From Dioscorea cayenensis subsp. rotundata (taxonomy: Eukaryota > Streptophyta > Magnoliopsida > Dioscoreales > Dioscoreaceae), in contig NC_052474.1 in NCBI RefSeq assembly GCF_009730915.1, positions 20,929,501 through 20,993,500 on the forward strand: DNA of 64,000 bases. The letters are read 5' to 3'. The position numbers were made by a program, and so were the translations under genes. The notes under the pieces are model-generated. The model worked only from the letters and a program-made list of their open reading frames with translations, ran no database searches and was not told the DNA's origin. Positions 11,694-21,368 of this stretch are shown piece after piece (within the stretch, counting starts at the first letter, position 1; each line of letters starts with the position of its first letter).

Positions 11694-12430
11694 ATATATG
11701 TGACAATGAAATGAGAGGGAAAGCAATAGGGAGGATGTTGTTTTCTTGGGTTAGGATACAAGAGGAATAGACAATCCGAAGTCATATTAAATCGTCGAGC
11801 ATGTACTGAGTCTCGTGAAAAGTAAGTGGAGGCGGTGCACGCATAGGCACTTTGACCACCCAGCACATGACCACCACTCACATTTCCAAAAAATGTGTCC
11901 TCAACCAAAAATTGAACTTTCGCCACTCAGTGAAGAACTCTATTGGCGACCCGTATACCAATAAACTATTTGGTCATTGGCTTCTTGGGTTAGGTTTTAT
12001 AGATATGAGTTATGTGAATATATGTTGTATGATATTAATTTCATGTGGATGCCAATGCACCCAAATTTTGGCTCATGTTCATTGGATAGCAAAAGAGAGC
12101 CACGCATGCATTTTCATTCTTGTGGTCTTAATTGGTGCTCTCTATTCTAAGTACGTTACTTGTCTGGTTTTAATTTTCTGTTGATCTTTGGTCACAACTC
12201 TGTGAATTCTTGGTGCATGGATGGTCTGTTTTTTTTTCTTCTTGTATTTATTTGATTATCTTTTATTACTTGTATTTATGTATCTGTTATTTCAAGCAAT
12301 TATAGGTTAACATATTATTTGTTTGTAGAGAAAGGGTACAAATGGATTGTGCAAATTAATTATACTTTAGTCAAAATATAATAAAGTTCTACATCTGTTC
12401 ATTGATAACAAGTGTCATTTTCTAAAACTC
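11694..12430. repeat. Duplicate of the copy A upstream flank
   Basis: Matches 812-1640 (ACAATGAAATGAGAGGG, GTGGATGCCAATGC, GCCACGCATGCATTTT and onward). It is interrupted by an insert at 11756-11981. The similarity stops at about 11690, where an esterase exon 1 would be expected, so the coding part of this unit appears to have been lost. Confidence 0.8.
11756..11981. mobile_element. Insert of about 226 bp flanked by 13-bp direct repeats
   Basis: TTCTTGGGTTAGG occurs at 11743-11755 and 11982-11994, bounding sequence absent from the paralogous flank at 812-1640. The insert is GC-richer than its surroundings (CGTCGAGCATGTACTGAG, GGAGGCGGTGCACGC). Its origin is not recognised. The long direct repeat suggests repair capture or a retroposed fragment. 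Confidence 0.5.
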
Positions 12431-12969
12431 ATGACATCAAATTATCATAATTGATACATCACTGTATTTATCTATTTGTCTTTTAACAACTTTTTTTTTT
12501 ATTGCACTTGTCCCTTTCTTCAAACAATAAAAATAAAAAAATAAAAAACAAATCATATTAAGTTTTCTCACTTTGTTCCTTTCATGTGGAATCACTTAAT
12601 CATTTTATGGTGTTAAATGATTCCTATTCTTTGGGGTTGTATATTTTTAATTTTGATTCATAGTTTTTTTATACTTATATTGTTTTTAAAATAAAATTTA
12701 GGTGATTTTATTTTTGAAGAAAAAAATAAATTTAAAAAGATGACATATGAAAAAAATTGAAATCAGTGATATATTTTTATTTTTAAATCAATGACAAAAA
12801 AATCTAATTCACTAAATATATGATTAATTTAACATTATTTGGATTCATAAACAATTAAAATAAAAAATAAAAATAAAAAAACAAACATAGAATCTTAATC
12901 TCCACTTGTGGATAACCAAATAAATTAAAGATTACCCTTTTTTTTTGTTTTTATTAAATAAAAAAATAT

Positions 12970-13370
12970 ATTATTACAAAATTGTGGCATATTTTATTCT
13001 TACATAATGAGTATTTGGTTAACAAAAATAAAAAAAGTATTACATAAATTATTAAATTGGTGGTCTGGTCATCAGAAACAGGCCGACCGACAACCGGACC
13101 ACCGGTGGTTGGTGGCAGTTGATCACCTGAGGTTGGCCGACCACTAGTGGACCATCGGCAGATCATCGAAGACGATTAGATAGTGGTCAACTGGCACGCA
13201 CTTTACAATAAGAAAATATTCCACTGTAAGTGGAATATTTTTTATGTCATAACACCGATATTATGTCATAATTTTATAATATAAATTAAGTACCCAAACA
13301 ATCCATATGACATAATTCTCATAAAATATTAAATTATGGCATATTATACCGATTATACCATAATTTTGAG
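12970..13370. mobile_element. Possible MITE with a GC-rich centre
   Basis: The ends CAAAATTGTGGCATA (12978) and, reversed, CAAAATTATGGTATA (about 13365) form an imperfect inverted repeat. The centre (13060-13190) is a GC-rich block with the palindrome ACCACCGGTGGT and TTGGCCGACCACTAG. Non-coding. Confidence 0.35.
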
Positions 13371-14001
13371 CTGCCCATGTTAGAGGGCTTATATTCTTTA
13401 GGCCCATATTTGTTTCAAAACATTCCTACTAAAAGTTTAGTACCACATTGCCTAGCTACAAGGAATTCATCTACTTTATATATAGTACTATTTATTATCC
13501 TTTAACTTTACTTTAGTGGTTATGCTCTCTGTTCTGGTGAGCGACCGGAGGATTTGACTGTTGAATAGGACAGTACATTTTGGAATATTTTTTGCGTTTA
13601 TTCAAACCACTAATCTCATGTAATAACAATAATGCAAAACATTGTTAATAAATTTACAAATAGATTGTCCAAATTAAACACATAACTAAAATATACTTCC
13701 TCCGTTCCATTTGGTTGCAACTATAATTTTTTTGGAATCTCTGTCACACTTTCCCACTTGCTCTTTTCTTATTATAAAGTCATTTCTGAGTGACTCTTAT
13801 TTTTTGTTTTGCATGTTTTTAATGTTTTTAATTTATATTTGCTTTAATATATTTTAGGTGGTTTATTTTTTAAAAAATAATAAAAATGCCACTTCTTTTT
13901 TTTTTTCTTTTTTGAAAAAAGTGATCTAGAAAATGTCACTTTTCAATTGAAAAGCTTCGGTCAAAAATGAGGGCAAACTGCAATGATACATGTGTTTTTT
14001 G

Positions 14002-14851
14002 CAAGGTTGTCAGATCTGGTCCGGGCAATGACCCAACTAAATCCAAGGGTCAGGGGTCAATGGGTTCGACCGGGTCGAACCGGGGTTGAACCGAGGTCAA
14101 TAATTAAAAATAAAAAAATATTATAATAATTAATAATGAACAAATATAATATTAAACCCATAATTATAATATAAAAACCTACTCAAATTTGATATTTAAA
14201 TTGATAAATGACTTTATATACAGTAGAGAGTTTTCTAATTATGTCATTTATTTTTACATTTTTTAAATATTTACAAATTTAATATATTAATATATAATTA
14301 TCAAACTTCTCTCGGTGTTATTTATTCATTTATTTGTTTATTGGTTGATTTTGTTAAAATAGATAAGAAATTTAATTCACTAATTCTTATATCTCAATTG
14401 AGTTTTTATTTTGTTTTAAATTTTCTTATATTTTTTATTTAATTAGAATACTTTAATTTTATATTTTTATAATAAAATTATACTCATTTATTGTTTTATT
14501 TTCTTAATAAATTAAATTTTTAGAAAGTATTTACATAACACATTAATAGATTTTATTTTTAAATGTTAATTTTTGTTGGTATGTTTATGATATATATATA
14601 TATATATATTGTAATTCTATTTATTGTCTAATGAGAAAATAATAATAAATTATTAAATATTATAAAAAAAATTAAACATTGTGACCCGATTGACCCAGCC
14701 AGATCAACCGATTCCCGGTTGAACCGCCCGGGTCACCGGGTTAACACCGGATTTTTTTAATATCCGGTTTAATGGGGTATACCCAGACCGATCATATGGT
14801 CGATTTCTGATTTTTTCAGTTGAACTGACCGGTCCGGATCTGACAATCTTG
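14002..14851. mobile_element. MITE-like element with GC-rich (GACCCGG) subterminal repeats
   Basis: About 850 bases with inverted ends CAAGGTTGTCAGATCTGG and CAAGATTGTCAGATCCGG (right end reversed), then CGGGTCGAAC/GGTTGAACCG motifs around a very AT-rich core. The insertion site is T-rich (TTTTTTG on both sides), so the duplication length is unclear. The related flank near 1550 lacks it. Similar in design to 2596-3238 but with different termini. Confidence 0.75.
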
Positions 14852-15681
14852 TTTTTTTGTTTTCATTTTGGCATTTGAATTATGTGGAAGAACTGAAGAA
14901 GTACTCTTTGTCTTTTGCCATTGTGGCAAAACTTTTGACTATTGATTTCTGAATTATTGGGCGCATATGATTCACATCAAAATTTAACATGTCACGTCAC
15001 GGATTGCATGAGTTATTTTATTTTATTTTATTTATTTATTTATTAATTTTAATGTGATACACAAATTTTGATCTTGTGTGATGAGGATGATAACTCATGG
15101 CCAAACAATATTTGATCTTATATAAAAAATCAGATTGAGACATTTAATATGGAAAATCGAAATTGAGACATTCAAAAGTTTTAAATTTAAAACTCATTAG
15201 AAAGTATTGATGGTAATAAATTATTAAATATGAGTGCAGGTAATTTATAGCTCAAATTCTTTATCTCCAAGTGAGGGTATATGTAGGTTAGACCTATAAT
15301 TTATAGGTCATACACATGCTTTTAATGTATGTAACATTTGTGCTTTCGGGAAAAAAATAAAAATTAAAAAATAACTATAACCTATTACACCAAATAAATT
15401 GAAGATTTTTTTTATAATTCTTATTTATCAATAAATGAACAAATAATTGCTGTAAACTTGCTATAGATGATTCATATTTAATTATTGACAACATGCAATC
15501 ACTATGTAGTCACAGTAACATAGACCATTATTTATTTATTAATTTACTTTCAAAAAAGCTGAATAAATCATCAACTTTAACCCTCGAGTTGGAAGAAGAG
15601 TAAAGTACAAACTCTCTTATTGCAAGGGTAATTAATTAATACAAACCATTATTGCTCCTTACTAAACAAACTATTAAAACC

Positions 15682-16016
15682 TTAAACATATTTGAATGCA
15701 ATATCCAAAAAACAATTAAGCAACATTTGAGGCTGGCAAAGCATAGGCATATGATCAGAAGCTTCAATTTCCATCACTTGTTTAATTGATGCCTTCTCAA
15801 TCATCCACTCTTGAAGGTCTTGCAACATATCATCTTCTTTGCAAATGATATAAACTCTCTCAACTGATCCAAATCTTTCCTTTGTAAGCAATGACTTGTT
15901 TGCCAACTCTCTCAGGAATAACTTTGTGGGTCTTAGCAACATGCTTCCAAGTTTAATGTCCTGAAATTTATAATTTACATTTTGATTAAATGTAATTAAT
16001 TAATTGCAAGTTTAAC

Positions 16017-16069
<53 letters not shown>

Positions 16070-17145
16070 CCTCCGGTGGGCAAAGTTGATACATTCTTGA
16101 TGCAATTAGTTTTGATCCAAACCATAATGATGTTGGAGGATTCTCTGGACCATCATCGAAGCCGACTTGAGTATCTAGCAATGATTCGACGCTGTTTCGA
16201 ACAAAAAACTAGCTCCATATGTTCATGATAATGGAGAACAATTAGTTAAATCACATACATTAAAACAGTAAATAAAAGTATTCCGCACATTCGTTCTCTC
16301 ACAAATATTAATTTATTAAATAAATTCGTCAATGATTTTTTAGTTTATAATCAAAATCAAACCCTAAAACTTATATATTAAACTTAAGCAATATTCGTCA
16401 AATGTTTAATTTATTAAATAGAAGTATTTAATGCTTTACGTAGAATATTTATTCTCATCCTCAAAATCAAATTCCAAAACTTAAGCAATATGATTTTTTA
16501 AAATAAAAATATTTATTGTCTATTTATAAAATAATAATAATAATAATAATTTTTTTGTTTTTTAACTAGCTCCACATATTCATGACAATAGAGAACAAAA
16601 AATTTAATCATATATATTAAACTTAAAAAGACCTACACATTATTTCTCTCCCAAAAAAAAAATCTAACTAATGAAATAAGAACTTTCAAAAATAAAAATA
16701 AAAACTCTACCGACAAACATAAATTAAGTACTTTTTTTTTATATATTAAAAAAAATATATAGAATTGCACCTTATCAAAAAACTCGGAAGCAGGGAAGTC
16801 GATTCCGGGGGCAATTCCGGCGACATAGACGGCGGCAGCGATCTTTTCCGGGAAAGCCTCCATGGCCAATGAGATGGCAACACCTCCCAAACTATGGCCA
16901 ACCAAGATGACCTTCTCTTTGTGAGCCAAAGATGACATAACCTCCATCAAAGGTTGAACATAATGTTTGAAAGATTGAACCTTAGCAATTCCAAATGGTT
17001 GTCTTCCAGAGGCCAAAAGATCAAAAGCTGTCACTTTGTGTCCTTCTTTCTCTAATAATGTTACTAGTTTGTACCATGACCATGCCCCATGGCATGCACC
17101 ATGAACAAGCACAAAATGCTTATTGCTTGTGCATTGTTTCTCCAT
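15682..17145 (-). CDS. Methylesterase (SABP2/MES family), copy C, complete
   Basis: Alpha/beta-hydrolase of the plant methylesterase family. These are cytosolic enzymes that hydrolyse methyl salicylate, methyl jasmonate or methyl-IAA to the free hormone. Three exons join in frame: 17145-16771 (125 codons), 16208-16071 (46 codons) and 15960-15682 (92 codons plus stop), giving 263 residues against about 260 for tobacco SABP2. Splice borders read AAG|GTGCAA, CTAG|TTT, GAG|GTAATT and TTTCAG|GAC. Visible are the HG oxyanion region (FVLVHGACHGAW, about residues 11-22), nucleophile Ser85 in GHSLGG, Asp214 in CKEDD and His241 in SDHM, a full triad. The ATG fits the family N-terminus, and a TATA box lies about 65 bases upstream. 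Copies A and B flank it to the left. Which hormone ester it prefers cannot be told. Confidence 0.9.
16019..16066. repeat. (TA)n microsatellite inside intron 2 of copy C
   Basis: About 48 bases of TA repeat fill nearly half of the 110-base intron 16070-15961, directly next to the donor. Copy B has no such run in the matching intron. Confidence 0.9.
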
Positions 17146-17210
17146 TTTTCTTGTTTTTTTGAGTTGTTTTTGAGGGAGGAATATGGAGATAGGTAGGGTG
17201 TGGTTTGTGT

Positions 17211-17219
17211 TATATATAG
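17211..17219 (-). promoter_or_regulatory. TATA box of copy C
   Basis: Reads TCTATATATA on the minus strand, about 65 bases upstream of the start codon, with GGCCAATTT (a CCAAT-type motif) just upstream. Position and sequence fit a plant core promoter. Confidence 0.6.
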
Positions 17220-17230
17220 AAATTGGCCAA

Positions 17231-17282
<52 letters not shown>
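17231..17282. repeat. (AAT)n microsatellite upstream of copy C
   Basis: About 17 AAT units immediately upstream of the TATA and CCAAT motifs of the intact esterase gene, so length variation would move upstream elements relative to the core promoter. Confidence 0.95.
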
Positions 17283-17283
<1 letters not shown>

Positions 17284-18668
17284 TAAATAAATAAATAAAA
17301 GAAAGAGGGAGAGAAGGAATTCTTCAAATAAAAATTGGCACCACAAGAGAAGTGGAACAAGCAATGATTGAAAGTGACTTGATGGGAAAAAAAAGATAGC
17401 ATTCATATTTTTAAAAAATGAAAAAAAAAAATGATATGCTTGAAAAAAGACACCAATGATTCTTTTTTCAGCGGCTCATTGATTTTTTTCTCTAATTTTT
17501 TTCATGTTTTTTATTTTTTATTTTTATTTTTTGTTGGAAAAATATTGAGTGGAACATGTAAATTAAACAAATCAAATACAATTAAAAATCATTAGAACTT
17601 TCTAAATATGTGGGTTAAAGGTGAGACTCATTTCGGCCATTAAAATATACCTCACTTGATATTAGGCTAAGTTTTATAAGAGCAAAGAAGAGATGAAAAA
17701 TTTGATAGGTAATCATCTAATCGCTCAAATAAAATTTTAATTCATCCAACGGCTAAAAAAATAGTCATTATAATGGTTCGATGGAAGTAATGCATCCAAT
17801 GCCTAAAAAAATGGTTAGATAAATAAAAACAAATAAAAAATTTAAAAACAAAAATAAAGTGAAGTTGGTGTATTGTAGAGAATTACATAATCCAACAGAA
17901 GCACAATAAGTCAATTTAAAAACAAAGGACATGTGCATGTGTATTGATTTGGAAACTTTTGAAAATTGAGGTCATCGTGCAAATTATTGTCTATTAATAA
18001 AGATGGCATGAGATGCTTAACCAAGTTAAAAAAGAAAAAGAAAGAGATAAAAACAACTCAAAAGTAAGGTCACCCAAGCCAACCCTTCAGGAACTAATCT
18101 CCACCGGTTATAAAACAACTCAAAAGGAAGGTCACCTAAGTCAACCCTCCAAGAACTCATCTCCACTGATTTTGGAACCAAAAAATGCTCTACTTTTAGA
18201 CCATTAAAATTTAACACGTGTCTCTAATCACAATAGAAAAAATATAATAACATCACATAAGACATGTGTCAAAATATTATATAGGCCGGAACCAGTGAGA
18301 TGAACTCACCTTCAGACTCACTCAATTTTGAAAAGTCTCTAAATAATTATTAGTGATATTAAATTAGCATATTTAATTTTTTTAATTTAATATTTAATAT
18401 GATAGATTTCAACTAATTTTTAAAATTTATTATAATACACCAGATCAAAACATTTTAATTTCATGTTTAATCAATTCCATATCTTCTTTCAACCATTTTT
18501 TTTAATTTTATATATCCTTTTAATTACATATTTCAAAAAACAGGGCATTTCCTATTACAGGATAATCTACAAATTTTTAATTATAAAAAATTTATTCATA
18601 TTAATGTTTTTTTTTCTTAAACTTTTGAGATGCTATATCTACGTATTAGATTTATGAAATAAGTTTTT

Positions 18669-19100
18669 GAATGACATGAATGCCAACTTTCCATACATGT
18701 CAACATCCATATTATTTTTTTATATAAATTTTAAATTTAAACCTTAAAAATTCCTAAATTCTTAAAATTAAAAAATAATTATAAAACCATATCTAAAATA
18801 CTAAAAATCTTAAACCCAAATACTAAAGAATCCTATACCTAAAAATTTTAAAACTTAAACTCTAAATAATAAATAATAAACCCTAAAATTTTAAAATTTT
18901 TACACACTAAATCCTAAGTCCTAAACCCTAAACTATGAGAAGTATTTGGTTTACAATTTTAGAATTTAGAGAGGAAGTTTTGGCTTATCAGATTAAGGGT
19001 TTAAATTTAAGATTTAGATAATCAAGAGATTATAAGAAAAAGAAGAAGAGAGAGAAAGAATGCCGTGGATATGCTAACTTGCCATCCACGTCATTTGAGA
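18669..19100. mobile_element. MITE-like element with TGACNTGGATGCCAACTT-type ends
   Basis: The left end, GAATGACATGAATGCCAACTT, is matched by the reversed right end, AAATGACGTGGATGGCAAGTT (about 19075-19100). The core is AT-rich with telomere-like AAACCCTAAA runs. A related half element starts at about 20770 (AAATGACGTGGATGACAAGTT) with a similar core. Non-coding. Confidence 0.55.
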
Positions 19101-19269
19101 AACCTATTATTACTCTTACTTTTACTAGTGATTTTAAAATATATCTATGTAATTGATAACAGTCCAAATAGCCATAAATAGATTAACATCTCATATATGC
19201 ATTTTTAAAAGAATTAAATACAAAATTAGATTTTATTAAATAAATAAAAGACACATTTTAAAATTTAGT

Positions 19270-19500
19270 TTTAGGGAGAACTGGATCATAGTTCAACAGT
19301 TTCTCAAATGCCTAGCGTTTGAAGGGTTTCGAATTCAAGTCCCCTCCCAAATGACAAAGCTTCGGGTTTTTTGTGGGAGGTTTGTGGACTAACTCCCCTC
19401 CAGAGTTGTAGAGTAGAGGGATTTATCCCTATGAAAATAGTAAGTCATTATAACCTGTGCATACTGTCTCTTGACTAACTCCACTTGGTGTATTTATCAA
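19270..19500 (+). mobile_element. Possible tRNA-derived SINE remnant
   Basis: GGTTTCGAATTCAAGTCCCC at about 19324 resembles a degraded box B, preceded by TCATAGTTCAACAG and followed by GACTAACTCC segments as seen in some plant SINEs. No clear target-site duplication was found. Confidence 0.3.
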
Positions 19501-20353
19501 AAATAAAAAGAAAAGAAAAAAATTCAGGCCGCCATTAGCAGAAAAAAGTGAGTTTTGCTTGGATGCACCGTTACTTTCCTTCAAAAAATTTCACAAATCT
19601 TTTTTAAACTAAACAATTTTACTTTTCTAAGTTTAAAAATGAATGTTTCATCCCGTAGACAAACACCTCATTTAAAATTAATAGAAGAGACGTGCATTAA
19701 TGTGAAGTAAAAAATATATCTAAAAATGGAAATAAAATGAAATGGATAGGTATAATAGAAATATAACATGCCTAACAAAAGTCTAATAATAGAAATATGA
19801 GCAAAATGTAATGATGTCTAAACTTTAGAAAAGTAAGGTTGTTGTACAAATTATTGATCAAGATGGCATGCTTAACTAAGTTATTAACAAAGGGATATGG
19901 AATTTTCAACCTTAATACACATATAAAACAATCAATCTTATTCGAAGTTAATTAAAAAAAACGATTAAAATAAACATCCAAGTTTTATGTAAAATATGTT
20001 TAATGTGTCAAATGCTTCAAATCCCTTGCGCTAACTCATTTCTTACTTGTACACTTCCTAAGCAATTTTTAGTATTTTAATTATAATTATGATATATATA
20101 AATAATTTTTTATTCTCATTTATAATATTGATCACTAGATATCATATATATAATTTTTTTTAATAAAAAATCATGGATGTCTATTGTCACGTTTTTTTTC
20201 AATTAAATATAGAAATGAGATCTATCTAAAATTTACTTTATCTTAATACTAAAAAAAACCCACAAGTTTACATGAAAGACAAATTTGCGAATTGACTAAA
20301 TTATTATGAAATTATATAAATGTTTTTTTTAAACAAAAGAATATATTATTAAG

Positions 20354-20399
<46 letters not shown>

Positions 20400-21280
20400 A
20401 CATTAAATATTATATATATATATATATATCATTCCATCCCATGTTTTGATTTTCTTGGCACCAAATCCTTATTAAAGAATTGTAAAATGGTTTTATATAT
20501 CAGGGCATGTACACTAATCCATAATTAAGGATGCACTATCACTGTTCACTTCAATGTTCGCGGTCTTTTAAATGTTTTACACTTGCCTTTTAAACTAACA
20601 CTAATACAACTAAATTGAGTTTTTTGGTATTAAATTAAATTTATAATTTATAAGGTATAATTTGTGAGCAAACATATAAAAACTAGGATTATATGAAATG
20701 GTGACACCACATCAAAATTATATCATTTTACAATTACAAATCACCACATTAAACTAAATAGAGTTTTTAAATGACGTGGATGACAAGTTGGCATCCACTT
20801 AATTTTTTCTATAAACTTTAAATTTAAATCGTATAAATTTCTAAATTTTTAAAATTTTAAACCCTACTTAAAACCCTAAAATTATATACCCATATAATAT
20901 AAAAACTATACCCAAAATTCTAAAACCTGAACCCTTAATCCTAAACCCTAAGCCTGAAACTCTGCGATTTACGGGAGGGGATTTTTAATTTAGCATTTAC
21001 AGATTTATAATAAAAAAATATTTTATTTTTTCAAAAATAAAGATAAAATTCTGATGTGGCACCTTATGATTTGAAGGGATAAAATCCTACATGATTTAAC
21101 CGTTTCATTGAAACCTAATACAACATATAATATTATTTTTTTATCTGAATTATTTAAATATATATATAGAAATAAGGGCATTGGTGAAAAAGGCAAAACG
21201 AAAATTTTAACTTTTCGAGGGGGTAAATGTAAAGAATTCCAAAAGGAAAGGGCTAAAAAAAATCTCCGAAAATGATAATG
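19500..21280. other. Intergenic between the esterase cluster and APO2
   Basis: AT-rich. It contains the third copy of the esterase upstream flank (19740-20040), TA microsatellites and half of the MITE described at 18669. No gene is seen. Confidence 0.6.
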
Positions 21281-21368
21281 GATAAGCGCCCTTGCGTCTC
21301 TCCGACGAGCTTCTTCTCCGATGCTTGATCGGGAGTCCTTCAGCTGAAGGTCTTGGGATTCAAGGATC

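Noticed and set aside
18840-18935. Interstitial telomere repeats (AAACCCTAAA)
   Set aside because: Only scattered, imperfect units inside a MITE core, not a TTTAGGG tandem array.
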